A stretch of 64,000 nucleotides of DNA from Cryptomeria japonica (GCF_030272615.1 NC_081415.1:373837009-373901008), one strand, 5' to 3'; numbered from the stretch's first letter, positions 12,031 through 24,560 are shown. The notes: generated from the letters alone by a model not told the origin. Numbers and translations: made by a program.

Positions 12031-12981
12031 CTAGCTTCCATTTACTGGGATTATTGCATATGAAAGATCTAATTGCATGTTTCCTCCAGTTGTTGCAGCC
12101 CATTGTCTGGATAATAGAATGTCATAATAGGGTTTTGTGTCAGTTACTATGACATCCATCTTATAAGTTGCTTTAGGAAATGTTGCTATCTTTACCTCTA
12201 CATCCCTCATTGTACCTACTATAGGTACTTCTCTATTGTCCATGGCATAGCATTTCCCATACACAATACTCACTGATAATCCCAATTCTTTCATGATACC
12301 ATATGGCATCACATTTGCAGAAGCACCAGAGTCTATCATATAGTTTTTAATTAGCCTATTATTGACTAATAAGGTTACATAAAATGGATCAACTTGGGAA
12401 GGTTCTTGAGTAATTGTTGTTTCGACATATATCTCTGGAGTATGCTGCTCCTGATCCTTTTCATCCTTCTTGGTATCTATAGGTGAAGATGCATTATTAT
12501 CTAATATATTAGAAAATAAAGAAAGAGCAACTTCTATGTGCTCTTTTATTTTCAACAGTTCTACCAATGGCACTATAACTTTCATTTGGGTTAAAGCATG
12601 AGTCATATTAAATGTGGAGTTAACGATTGACTCGGTATGTGTTTTAACCTTTTCTGTTTTTGGCCGGCTTGCCTTTTTAGTTGCAGCAGTCCCTTGCAAA
12701 GTGCAGGTAGTATTGTTATCTACATTCTTTGCCACATCTTTGGATCTATCTCCTTTTGCAGGGTCATCTTTGGGTGAAGCGTTATTGCCTGCCATCTTTT
12801 TCCAAGACACTTCTTTCATGAACATAGAAGCACGCTCCCCATAATCTCCATCCCTTTTGTTGCTTCTCAAATTGTAGTTATGTTTGGCTTTGGCTATAGT
12901 AGCCTTAGTGAGATTTTTGACCTCTTCTTCACTGGGCCTTCTGAGATGAACTTCTTCATCCTTGATTGTCACCACGTTCAA
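12031..12981 (-). pseudogene. Gypsy aspartic protease region
   Basis: Processes the polyprotein. The active-site motif is IDSGASANVMP at about 12340, and the flap region includes GTMRDVEVKI. The second hallmark YDILLSRQW lies near 12110. About 200 lysine-rich residues precede the protease, as in many plant gypsy elements. It is in frame with gag and RT and ends at a stop at 12031. Confidence 0.85.
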
Positions 12982-13169
12982 AGTGGGGTGCCAGTCAATT
13001 GTTAGCTAACCTTGATAACCTTCATTGTCACTTAGTACATCATACCCGCTAGCTTCACTTTTGGAGGACTCATCATTACTTTCAACAATGGTTTCAAACA
13101 TATTGACAATAGGCCTATCCTCATTCTGATATCTCAACTCACCATCACCCTTCATAGATTCATTTAATG

Positions 13170-13962
13170 CCTGGGCCACAACACACTGATAAGGAGAATG
13201 TGGCCCATCACAAGCTGTGCACTAGGGAGTATTTTCTATATTATGCACATTCCCACCTTTCAAGGGGTGAAGTGTATCTTGGTTATGTGTGTTCTTGGGC
13301 TTATCTTGGATAGGTTTACCATCCTTCCAAGTGGTATTGTATGGCATGTCATGTAGTCTAGGAGGCCTATCTTGCCAAATGTAGTGAGGTTTGTCATTTT
13401 TACTCACTTTGGCAGTAAGATATTTCATGGTAATCATAAAATTTTCAATCTTATCCTCTTCCTTAGGAGCCTTATTTTGTTGAGGCTTTGGCTCTTGCCA
13501 CAGTCTACCATTATTTCTCTTTCCCACTTTCCCAGATGATTTCCTATTACTTTTTACATTTATAGAAATTCTAAAAGAACCTCTTAAACTATGTGGGTTT
13601 TTATCCCTGAGGATGCAAGCCATTTTAGGATCAAAAGCATTATAGTAAGTAAGTAAACACACATTTTCATCTAATCTCATTACTTGAAACAACCTGTGCA
13701 TTGCCTTCTGAAACCTTGCATTGAAATCTGTGACAACTTCGTTATCAGACTTCCTGATGTTGTTGAATTCATTTAGCATAAAACTCACATTGGTTTTATC
13801 ACCATATTGCTCTTGGAAGTAGTTTTTAAATTCTTCCCAAGAACTGATGCTATTTATAGGTAAGCCTCTATACCAATCCCTTGCATCGTCCACCAGAGAC
13901 TGCACAAACAATTTCATGGTAACATCTTCATTAGCAATTTCAAGTAGGGTTTCAATCTCCAT
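13170..13962 (-). pseudogene. Gypsy gag with zinc knuckle
   Basis: Structural protein of the particle. The reading from 13962 contains MKLFVQSLVDDARDWYRGLP and SWEEFKNYFQEQYG, the Retrotrans_gag signature. After a stop at about 13221 a zinc-knuckle-like CTACDGPHSPYQC follows. It is homologous to the gag of the giant-LTR element (36240-36752), which shares MKLFVQS. Confidence 0.85.
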
Positions 13963-14159
13963 TGTCTCCTATCTCCATTGATCTTGTTTGATATATTTGC
14001 TCTCAGATTTTATTTGTGCGCAAGAGATCAACAAAGAATGGATCGTGGTTGATAGCTTGATTGCAAGAAGACTTGAATGCATATGAGTGTTTAGACATAC
14101 TGATTAGCTAGCTAGATTGATTAGGCACATTTATTAGGGTTGAAAAGGAAGAGGGCATC

Positions 14160-14172
14160 CTCTTATATAGAG
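14160..14172 (-). promoter_or_regulatory. TATA box upstream of gypsy gag
   Basis: On the minus strand the sequence reads CTCTATATAAGAGGATGCC, a good TATA box about 200 bases upstream of the gag ATG. The palindrome array at 14338-14562 lies further upstream, so this resembles a U3/R promoter. Confidence 0.6.
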
Positions 14173-14337
14173 AACACTGTAAGAAATGGAGGGATAAGAT
14201 TAAGAGGTGAAAAGATAAATGGTCAGCTAGGTTTAAAGGTAGGTAAAAGAAATAATAAAAATAGTAAGAAGGTAGGTAGAGGAAAATTAAAAGATAAATG
14301 ATATGTCTCATTGAAGGAAAAAGTTAATGGATTAATG

Positions 14338-14562
14338 AATTAAATAAAAATTTATTTAATTAATAGAAGAAGTGGGATAAATTAAATAAAAAAAATATTT
14401 ATTTAATTTAGGAAAAGGACAATTTAAATAAATAAAAGTATTTATTTAAATGAGGAAAAGCTTAGAAGAGGATTAATGAATTAATCAAATAAATAAAGAT
14501 TTATTTAATTAATAGAATACTTAGGATAAAACAATTAAATAAATAAAATATTTATTTAATTA
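14338..14562. repeat. Five AT-rich palindromes (ATTAAATAAA/TTTATTTAAT)
   Basis: Near-perfect inverted repeats of 24-32 bases at 14338-14361, 14379-14410, 14422-14451, 14481-14512 and 14533-14562, separated by short GA-rich spacers. They lie about 170-400 bases upstream of the TATA box. Confidence 0.9.
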
Positions 14563-15098
14563 GACATGACAATTTTAGGCGTCTATAGGTTCTATCAGGC
14601 AGAATTAAAGATCCATTTGATTAAATTCTAGCAGTTTGAAGGTAGTAATTGAATTAACAAGAAGAGTCATACAATATTACATACTTGCATGTTTATACAA
14701 GGTGTAAATGCTATTAATGCCAAATAACTTGAAGAAGATCGGAAACGGGATTAAGTGACTCTGTAACCTTGGATGAGGCACTAATCATTAATATACAAAA
14801 GAATTTTGTTTTAGCTTCGATTTATTTGTTTTCGAAAAAATAAGATAGGTGTAGGACTAAAAAATTAGATCGATTTAAAACCTTATGCTAGTTCAAAATT
14901 GATCAAAGGAAGAAATACTACAATCATAATCTGCATGAATATTATTAATTGATCACAAAAGGATAAAAATATTTGATAATAAGGTACACCTGCCTTGGTT
15001 TGGTAGAGCTAGAAGAGTAGGGAATTGAAAGTAGATTGGTTATTCCGTCAATTGGCCAAAAAGAGTTGTTGATCTTGATTATATAAAGTGGAATATTC
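14563..15098. other. Unassigned non-coding stretch
   Basis: AT-rich, no ORF of note, no recognised repeat. It may include the outer end of the gypsy LTR. Confidence 0.5.
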
Positions 15099-15606
15099 TT
15101 AGGGTTCATCAAACCAATGATTTTGAGATACAACACTATGCTTTATTTGTTTTCCCACCTCCCAGCTTGCATGATCCCATACACATAAGATTGGAAATCT
15201 CAACATTGAGACTCCATGTTGAACCACTTCTACAAAGTAAGAAGCTAGAGGATTCTGATCAATCTCCCAAAGGGATCTTTTTGTGTCCCCAAGAAAATAT
15301 TGTTTGAAAACCCTTACACATAGTTCTCGAGCCACCACCTTTTATTCTCCCAAGTATAACACTATGGCCAAGAAGTGGGCCAAAATATCAGTGTTCACTC
15401 TATATGTGTGGTTCACAATTAGGAAGTGGACCTCCAAAATATCACAAATAGTATGCATCAGAAGAAGATGCAAAATTCTAGTCACTTGCAGAAGTCTCTT
15501 GTCTATGATTGGGCCAAGAAAGGCCATTTGCCTCTTCACTGCTGCCAATATGATGTTTGAATGTATTGAGCCCCTTATCTTTGCTCAACTGCTCACTTCA
15601 GTGTGA
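15099..15606 (-). pseudogene. Unrecognised broken ORF
   Basis: Two minus-strand pieces in the same frame, 15548-15342 and 15338-15099, are separated by one stop. Together they give about 150 residues with 'KQYFLGDTKRSLWEIDQNPL' and 'ILCVWDHASWEVGKQIK'. Composition is protein-like (Trp, Cys, balanced charge). Upstream, other frames near 15549-15606 seem to continue it, suggesting a frameshift. I do not recognise the family. It could be a piece of a retroelement additional ORF or a captured gene. Confidence 0.35.
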
Positions 15607-15987
15607 AAAACAAAAGGAAAGAAAAGTTTTTTCAATCTCCATTTTATTGAGAAGAGCCTCACTTCCTTAAGAAGTTTCTGCCAAACAATAATGAATATTT
15701 AGACATTATCAAAACATATCCCCAATAATCTCCACCCTCTGTATAACTCATGTGGCTAGCTCTTCTAACTCATTGGAATTGGTGGCAACTGGGTACAAAC
15801 ACTGAAACCTCTTCCATCCATCTTGTGTGGCGAGTAGGCCAATCAATCCATGATCACTGTGATTCCATCTATTCAATTGTGTCATGATTATGTGCTTTTA
15901 AGAGGTTGTCCCATTCTTTCCCACAAATATGCCGTTGGAAATGCCATCTCATTCTCCCTGGCATTGATTAGTCATTCCACCTCATCC
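15607..15987. other. Unassigned stretch before solo LTR
   Basis: No convincing coding. It ends in the CATCC target duplication of the solo LTR. Confidence 0.5.
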
Positions 15988-17366
15988 TGATGGTATGATG
16001 AAAGAATAAGGATCCAGTCAACTATTGAGGGTGGGGGGTGAATCAGTAGATATAAAAACTGACAATAACTTTCACCAATCTCATAATCAACCTCTCAAAG
16101 CAAACTTTAAACTGACAAGTTAAACCACTGAACTATAAATGCAATATCACTGTCAAGATAAACCGGTTGACTGTTACAACAGATTAACAGTAAAACAACT
16201 TGAAACTCACAAACATCCAAATACTTTACTGACATAAGTAAAACCTCATTTCAGATTGCTCTTGGTTAATCATAACTTATCAAAGTGGATTAAGCAGTTA
16301 AGCAATTCAACCATAATAAACATAACCACAAAAACATTTACCACTTGACACAATATTTTTGACGTGGAAACCCAAATGGGGAAAACCATGGTGAGATGAG
16401 ACTCACAAGTTAACTATCTGAACTCCTCTGAAGTTTGCCCTGTTAGGAGCCAAGCCTTTTAAAGCTTTACAAAAAGTCTTGTTAAGAACAAATCCTGTTA
16501 GGGACCACCCGGTTAAGGGATTGACTATAATGCCCTATTAGTAGTAATACCCTGTGAGGAGTAACCTCGATAAAGGATTTGAAATCCAAGCTAATGGACC
16601 ACCTAGTTAGAGGATTTGAATAACAGTAAGCTTGTTAGAGCTTACCCGGTTAGAGAATTTTACTGTTGTAATTGTTAGAAAACAACATGGGTTTGCTGAT
16701 CCTTTTCATGCTCCTATTTGCCTTTATACAAACTGCAAATACATCATCCGGTTCAGCAACCACACACTCAACTAAAAATTTTCCAACTGTGAAATAAAAC
16801 AACTCATCGACCTTATAAATAAATCAATAGGTTGATAACACAACAAAAACCTAATTCTCTCATAGAGATTACAAACAAGTCAGTTCAAGTATGACCGTTG
16901 GATTACATAACAATCTCTGTACATCATTCAAGATAGCATTGACTGCTCCTTGATCACTGCTTCATCAAACTCAGTAACTCATCACATGGTTTGCATTACA
17001 TGCAATATACTTTCTCATTCCCAGGATTAAAAAAATGTTATCTCAACGTGCCAAAAACACTTTGAAACTCTTCTCATACAATATGCATACGTGTCATAAT
17101 CATTACCACTCATCATCAGATCATAAACTAATATAAAAAACTTCATCGATTAGGGTTTATCAAATCAACATGTAGGGTTTACTGGTTCAACTCTCTAATA
17201 CTTAGCAATACTGGTTCACTCCACAAACTCACCTACCGGTTATATTTCCCTTCACTAGCTCTTCCTACTGGTTACAAAACAATATTATAACAACATTATT
17301 ACTGGTTAATTAACATCAATGACAACATAAAATTTCATTAATTCAATCTTCATGCAAATGCCAACA
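15988..17366 (-). mobile_element. Solo copia LTR with perfect target duplication
   Basis: 1,379 bases, flanked by CATCC at 15983-15987 and 17367-17371. On the minus strand it begins TGTTGGCATTTGC and ends in ...CCATCA. It shares with the other copia LTRs of the window the G-tract near one end (GGGTGGGGGGTGAATC, 16020-16040) and the core TTTTTGACGTGGAAACCC...GGGGAAAACCATGGTG (about 16358-16395). No internal coding region remains, so it is the product of LTR-LTR recombination. Confidence 0.9.
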
Positions 17367-17533
17367 CATCCATTATTGGTCCCATCCTTTTAAGAGAAAA
17401 TTTGAAATACAATCTCCTGCCAACTTAAGTGAGAGCTTAAAGCCTACCTATAGGTTTAACTTATTCAGAAGCTGAGAAATAAAACATTTACAAAATATTA
17501 GGCAACCATTTTAAATAAAAACAATAATAATAT

Positions 17534-20500
17534 TTATATGGTTTCAGTTAGATCTATTCGAGATCCATCTGCTACCTTGTTTACCAATTCATCTGCTTCT
17601 AGGTTTCCTTCTCTGTAAATGTGGTTGATCATGACTACCTCAAATGATTTGGTGATGCATAGGGCCCTCTCTAGTAATGCATTCAATATCCAATTTGGAG
17701 TTGTCTCTTTTCTCAAAGTGTTGATCATTATTGCTGAATCACCTTAAATCTCTAATTTTTTAATTCCCAGGTGCCTACATTTGAGGAGCCCTAAAACTAA
17801 AGCTTGAAATTTTGCTTGGTTGTTAGTCCCTAATCCACACCTGATCCAAAGGTTCAATTATTTTTTCTATGCTTTTGCCATCCCGTTTAGAAATTACACA
17901 TCCAACCTCTAAAATACATAGGTTTCCTCTAGTTGCTCCATCAAAATTTAACTTATACCACCCCTCTTTCGGCAGTTCCTGAGTGCATTTCAATATAGCT
18001 TGTTTACTTTCCTTCCCTCCCTTGCCAAAAAATTGGGGGGTCTTGAGTTTGATCCATCTCACCCTGGTTGTCTCGTCCCAAAGTGAAAAGGAGGAGTGTT
18101 TCTGGGATTTCTTCTCATTTCTTCTATTTCTACCTCTACAACAATGGTTTCAATTTTGTTAAGTAATGCTTCCTCCTTCATCTTGGTCACTTGAAATATT
18201 CTTCTATTCCTTTCCTCCCAAATTTCACAAACCAAGATTGATGGGCTAGCAATCCACATTTTACTAAATAGACTAGACCTGTTCAAAAGTGGCCAACTTT
18301 TAAAAAAACTTAAAAATGTTTTGTGGAAGTGCTGAGGCCCATCCAAGTTTAGCACACAACCATTTCCAACAATGAAGAGAGTATGAACATTGGGGAAACA
18401 AATGGTTAATGGTTTCTTCTACCTGTTCACATAGGACACATTTGGAGGGTCCTATAAATCCAATTTTTTTAAACCACTATGTTGTGAGAACTCTCCCCTT
18501 CAACATTGCCCATGAAAAAATGCTCGCTTTGGAAAGGAACTCTTTATTCCAAAATTAATTGCAAAGGAAGTGTTGTTTGGTTTGAATTTCATTGTTTGCT
18601 GATTTCCTTATAGCCATCCTTGGTAGTTTATGATCCAGAGTTAGCTCCAACCTATATTAACTTATCCCTTTCTTCCCTTTAAGCCATTCACCTGCCATGA
18701 AGAATACCTTGTATTTGTTGTATATCATCTCTTAGCACATTTAGGATATCAAGAGATTTTTATTCCCAGTCACCAACCTTATCCACACCCTTGAATCTTG
18801 CAAAATCCTATAAATAAGGTCCCCATGTCCTCTCACAACTAATTTTTAGTTATTCTGTATTCATCATAGAGATGATTGAGGGGTATCCTCCCCAAGACTC
18901 TTCCCAAAATAAAATCTTAGATCCATCTGCAACATTCTAGGTTAACCTATTCATTATCAGATCTCGACAGGAAAGAATAAAATCCCACACTCTGGACCCT
19001 CTTGAGGGGTTGATTGTTCTAAAGATTACCTCCTCTTCTTCTCCAACAACATATTTTCTTTGTAGAATTTTGACCCACTTTAGATGTGTCTGTTTATAAA
19101 TTTTCCATACTAGTTTAGCTCCTAGAGCCCTATTTTGCCATAATTGGTTCCTCAATCCCACCCCCCCATATTCCTTTGGTCTACAAATTGAATCTCAGAC
19201 TATTAGAGCCATCTTATTCTTCTTCTGCAACCCTTTCCAAAAAAAACCCTCATCCTCTTGTTAAGACTCTTAGACACACCTTTAGGAAGATCCAAACATG
19301 ACATGAGATAAATGGGCATGTCAGATAGAATTGCCCTGAGCATTACTACCCTTCCAACCCATGTTAGCCATCTACCTTTCCATGAGGTCAACTTTTTTTC
19401 CAACTTTTCTTTCAAGGGATCCCATAATTTTGATGACCTAATCCCACTTTCAAGAGGTAAGCCTAAATATTTACATGGTAAAGTGCCCTTGTTGAACCTC
19501 AAAATTCTTAGTATTTCCCTTTCCATCCAAGGTTGAATAAAAAAGAACACCTCTAATTTTTCCACACTAGTTTGCTGACCTGAGACATTGGTATAGTTCT
19601 CCAAAATATTTTTAAAGTTTGTTGCTTCCTGAATTGTTCCCACCCCCATAAGCATTGTGTCATATGCAAATTGTTGATGTGTCACATCCGGGATGGAGCC
19701 GGTGATACTGATCCTATTAAACATACCCAAAGACTGAGCCTTCTAAATGTTTCTACCTAATGCCTCTTCCATGATAATAAAAATGAAGGGAGAGAGAGGA
19801 TCCCCCTATCTCAAAGCTCTGGATGCTTTGAAGTATCCCTCAGGAGACCTATTAATGATCATTGAATATCTTGGAGTAGCAATGCAGTAAAAAATCTGCT
19901 TTATCCACTGTTTGCGAAAACCGAAGACTTCTAAAAATTTATATAGGAATCTCCAATCAACCTTATTATAGGTTTTTTTTAATGTCAAGCTTGATTAGAA
20001 TACTAGGTTGTTTTATTTACTGTATGGGATATATTTCTTTCCGAGATATGATGATGCCATCTAAAATTGATCTACGCAACACAAAACCTGATTGCTCCTT
20101 CAATATGATTTGTGGTAAAACTATCTTTAACATATTAGCCAATGCTTTCACCAATACCTTATAAACTGTATTGCATAGAGAAATTGGTCTAAAATATTCA
20201 AAACCTCTTTTGTTCTCCTTCTTAGGGATCAATACCAGGAAAGTATTATTGATTTCTTTAAGAAATCTGCCTCCATTTCTAGCCGCTTCCAAAGCTTCTG
20301 TCATCTCTTTACCTAGAATATGCCAACATTTTTGATAAAATTAGGTAGGGAACCCATCCGACCCTGGCGCTTTGTCTGGGTAAAGTTGATTTAGAGTTGA
20401 GCGAATCTATGATTCTGTAAACTTGGCTATCAATTGAATATTTTGTCTCTTAAATATCTTATTGGGTATGCAAGATATCATCTCTGCTTGATTGGTTAAA

Positions 20501-21751
20501 CTAGATCCTTCCCAATTATTGAATGTCTCTTTGAAGCAATTAACACTTTCTTTTGCTACATCTTCTGGCTTATCCACTATTGAACCATCCTCTTCAGTAA
20601 TGGTTAGGATTCTATTAGCTCCTCTTCTGATTTTAGTGCTAGCATGATTTTTTTTTGAATTACTATCACCTGCTTCCAACCATGTTACTCTGCATTTTTG
20701 TCTTTAGAAGATCTCTTCTTTAGCTAATACATCATGATATTCTGCTAGTAACAACTTTTCTTGTTAATATAGTGGTATATCCATGCCCCTTTTGATCACC
20801 TCATCTGAAACTGATTTCAACTTGTTCTCTACTTCTTATTTTCCTTGTAAAACTATTTTGAATTTTTTCTCTATTCCACTTTAACAACTTTTATTTTATG
20901 AATTTCATTTTTGAGACAAAGCAAAATAGTTTTGACCCAACTAATTCTTCCTCCTGCCACCAATGTTCAATAAGATAAAAACATTCCCCATCTTTCATCC
21001 ACATGTTTTCAAATTTGAAGGGGTTATGTCTAGGCCTCTATTCCTCCATGCTATCTAAGATCAATGGATAACGGTTTGATCCTACCCTGGAAACCAACTC
21101 TGAGCCCATTCCCCTTTAAAATGATAACACATATCCTTTGAAGAAGAATCTATCTAATTTTTCTGCTATGTTACTGAATCCTATTGTTCTATTATTGCAA
21201 GTTAAAATACCATTTCCACATTTAATATCTAATAGGTTATTCTGAGTAACCCATTCTCTAAAGTCTATTTGCACTCGTAACGCCCTTTGAATGCCTCCTT
21301 ACTTTTCTGATGAATGTAGAATGGTGTTGAAGTCTCCCCCTATGATAGTATGGGGAGAGTTATTGATGTTGATAAATTCATCTATCTCTCTCCAAAGTTC
21401 TCTTTTTCTACTAGTCTAAGCTGGTCCATAGACATTGAACACTCTATAACATAATCCATTGTTGAAACTTTTCACTAAACCTTCCATCCAATTATTCATT
21501 TCTACTATTAACTCCACAACTACTCTTTTGGGGTTCCACAATATTGATAGACCTCTTGTCAAACCTTTCTCTTGGACTACCCTATACTTCCAATGTCCTA
21601 GGCTTTTCTTGAAAATTTCCATTTCCTCCTTGCTTAGTTTTGTCTCTTGAATGAATGCTACCCTAGGTTGCAACTTTTTGATACTGCACTTAATTAAGTG
21701 CCTCTTGTTAGAGGCATTGAGGCTCCTAACGTTCCATGTTAGTAGCTTCAT
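17534..21751 (-). pseudogene. LINE ORF2: endonuclease, RT, zinc finger, RNase H
   Basis: The ATG at 21751 overlaps the ORF1 stop by four bases (ATGA). The endonuclease starts MKLLTWNVRSLN and has IQETK and FNVYGP, matching APE-type EN. RT blocks include 'FLVLIPKKENKRGFEYFRPI' near 20250, and at 19660 the catalytic motif reads FAYDTML instead of FADD, so one Asp is lost. 'KYLGLPLESG' and WKGRWLTWVGRV follow. A zf-RVT-like region lies at 18060-18500. RNase H pieces are at 18062-17823 (LNFDGATRGN) and 17728-17534 (GNLEADELVN). C-terminal RNase H is known in plant L1 elements. Many stops and frameshifts. Confidence 0.87.
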
Positions 21752-23032
21752 GGCTCCTTGGGAAGGATCTTCCCCTTCCCTAGATTCAACATAGATGTCA
21801 TTTTGGTTTTATCTATAATGTATCCATCTATTAATCTTAGTTCAACTAATAATATTTTACCTCTCCTCTTCCCTCCTACTCTGCTAGATTCTAGTTTTTC
21901 TTTTTGGGGACAACAAAGGCACAATCCCAAACATTTATCTTCTTCTAGATCTTCCTCCAGGCTATCCAAATTTTCTCCCTCTCCACCATGTTCCATTTCT
22001 TCTATCCCTTCGTTCTCCAACACACTCTGTATCATTTTAAAAAAAATTCTCTAAGTATCTCTAAATTAATGCTTGCAGGAGAGGTCAAACCAATAAATTC
22101 ACATACAACATCTAGCTTAGATGTGCCATTCTCCTGTCCTAGAGTTCCCATTATTGTCTCAAGGACTCTTTCCTTAAATGAGTTCTCCAGAATCTCCATA
22201 TTTCCTTTTCTGACGAGAAGATTCATCTGGACTGAGATTTACTTACTGAGGGAATCACTATCATTCTTTAGGTTCTTCAATTCACTGATAGAGGTTGCTT
22301 CTATACTCTGATCCATTATTTCTAGGAGGATCTCTTCATTATTTCCTAAACTCTTTTCTACAAATGCATCTGTTTTATCCACTATCCTATTTGAGCACTC
22401 AATCTCTTAATTTATGTTTGTTTGGTCTTCATATGCTTCTTCTTGGTTCCCTTGATTCTTTTCAATAGCAATATCTGCCTAATTGCCTACATTCTCTCCC
22501 CCAGTCTTTTATTCAGGGAGGACACCCTCCCGACATCCATGCCCTATGATTGGAATATCAATCCTAGCTTCTTGGCTCTCACCCTTACTCTAATCTAGTG
22601 ATTTCCCTTTAAGATTTTTACTATTGGAATTGTTTGGTTCCTTTTTAGGGGAAGAGTGTCCTATTTTTATTTTTTCTCTCATTATGCACTTCCAAGGGCA
22701 TTAATTATGTAGAACCTCAATTCTCTATTTCCATCTGCAAAACTTTGAAATGATTTTTATTTCTTTGTAAATTCTGAAATTTTAATCTACTTCCACAAAC
22801 ATATTGGCCACATCTTTAGCTTTCCCATTTAGGAAATCCTCTTCAATGCCTAGACACATGCCTAATGCGTCTCCTATCCTAACTAGGGCTTCTTCTGGCC
22901 AAAATTCTAATGGAAGGCCCACCAAACTTATCCATATTTTATTTCTATCCATGTTATGTTTTTGAGGTTCAAACCCTAAATTCTAGTCTATCATATAAAA
23001 TCTAGAACCCTTAAAAAAGGTAGGTTTACCAT
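21748..23032 (-). pseudogene. LINE ORF1, 3' part
   Basis: Nucleic-acid binding ORF1. From 22970 downward the minus strand encodes 'KIWISLVGLPLEFWPEEAL' and 'IGDALGMCLGIEEDF', the DUF4283-type ORF1 of plant LINEs. The rest is acidic, low complexity and stop-broken, ending GKILPKEP at 21748. The N-terminal part is found at 63458-64000, on the other side of the nested insertions. Confidence 0.75.
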
Positions 23033-23037
23033 ACAAT

Positions 23038-24375
23038 TGTTGGCAACAACAATGAAGGAAAAATGAGAGAGGGGGGGGGGGATGAATTAGTTTTCACTGA
23101 ATCAAACAAATTAAGAACAATCACAGATCTGATCAACTACAACAAAAATAAGGATAACAACAATAACAACAACACACATAACACGAGGATTTTTGACGTG
23201 GAAAACCCAGTTAGGGGAAAAACCACGGTGGGGAACTACCCACAATAAGATGATACTTTGCACTAGTATGTGTAAATATTATAATGGGGAATGCACATGC
23301 CTTCAAGCACACTGCCTAGAGCTCACTGCTCAAACTATCAGGGAAGGTTCACTACCTTACAACAACATTCAGACTACAATCTGGTTAAGATGAATTGAAA
23401 AGATAACATCTGCTAATGCTTGATGACAGTTTCAGTTAAGCTCATTTGTCTGGCCTACATCAATCTCTGCTCAATACACCACACCAAAAGATGAATTCAC
23501 TTATGTGCACATACACCACTCTCTGATAATGCAGACACCACATCCACACCCAAATGCCATGAATATGACACCTATTTATACAAATCATCAACCTTAACTA
23601 CAAGGTCGGCCAAACCCTCAACACCCAATTACAAAATTACATCACATGATACATAGATCAACCACTAGACCAATAAAATACCATATATAACATAGCATGG
23701 ACCTAAAACAAATACTCAAACATGCAACACCACCAAATATCTTGCCAAGATCAATTGCAACATGCTACACCACCAAAAATACCACATAACACAAAGAATA
23801 TCATCTGACCCAAAATATCTTCAATAATGCATACAATGATCAATGCAGGACACCAAAATAAATAGGACATGATTAGGAAACACCAACAAGTATGTTAAGA
23901 ACATCTACAATAGCTGCACCAACACCACTTAATCAGATCTTCATCGATCAACATGCTAACACTCAAGAACACTTTAACAACAACAAATCAAACTAGAAAG
24001 ATAGCTTGTGGAGCACCAAATCATGAACTATATGAAATTAAGATACACATGAACATCCAAAACATTATCCCAAATCCACAACCAAAGATCAGATCATACG
24101 AGAGCACAACAGATCAAATACCAAAATACTGCAACACTGAACATTGGAAAACCAAACCTCAAACTGGATCAAATGATATGATTAAGTAAACTTTTGGATC
24201 ACTAAAATCAATAAAGAATGAAGTATATCTAGTTAATTCAACATCCCAAATAGATAAACCAACCAATTCAACTCACTGAAATCACCAAATTACCAAACAA
24301 CTCTCTACACATACCGAAACACAGGAATATGTTGACATCAATGACAACATATCGTAGCAACAACAATGTCCAACA
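23038..24375 (-). repeat. Copia A 3' LTR
   Basis: 1,338 bases. In plus coordinates it starts TGTTGGCAACAAC and ends TCCAACA. It has the G-tract at 23071-23082 and the ACGT-containing core at 23190-23232. It matches the 5' LTR at 62103-63457 throughout. Confidence 0.9.
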
Positions 24376-24560
24376 ATCTCCCCCTTTGGCATTGAAGGCA
24401 ACATATGAATGTGAAAAACAATAAATGCAAAAGAATAAATCAACATCAATAATCTCCAACAAACTCCCCCTAAGACCATGCACATAAAGCTCTAAAGATA
24501 GGGCAATTTTCACATGCTTCTCTCCCCCTTTGACAACAATACCAAAGAAAAGATACAAAT
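24376..24560 (-). other. Repeated polypurine tracts of copia A
   Basis: Minus strand, next to the 3' LTR: CAAAGGGGGAGAT abutting the LTR (about 24376-24390), TTAGGGGGAGTTT near 24466 and CAAAGGGGGAGAG near 24525. Multiple tracts of this kind are a known Sirevirus trait. Confidence 0.7.

Larger units (their letters stand above)
8221..14580 (-). mobile_element. Ty3/gypsy retrotransposon, Tat-like, autonomous but decayed
   Basis: Minus-strand element with gag, protease, an extra RNase H, RT, RNase H and integrase in that order. From 13962 to 8614 all blocks lie in the same frame, interrupted only by point stops; the last stretch (8567-8373) is shifted. A TATA box near 14164 and an AT-palindrome array at 14338-14562 suggest an LTR-type promoter upstream of gag. 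The internal 3' end shares sequence with the gag-only giant-LTR element at 30243-43118, so the two are probably related, possibly as donor and dependent element. The outer ends and any target duplication were not resolved. Confidence 0.8.
17372..23037 (-). mobile_element. LINE (plant L1-like), main part; 5' part resumes at 63458
   Basis: Non-LTR retrotransposon on the minus strand with ORF1, endonuclease, RT, zinc finger and C-terminal RNase H. It is interrupted inside ORF1 by copia element A, with ACAAT duplicated at 23033-23037 and 63458-63462. A solo copia LTR lies just beyond its 3' part. Its 3' end and poly(A) tail were not identified. Confidence 0.88.

Noticed and set aside
23038-23393. 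Small plus-strand ORFs such as 23063-23248
   Set aside because: They lie in the LTR of copia A, antisense to the element, with low-complexity Asn runs.
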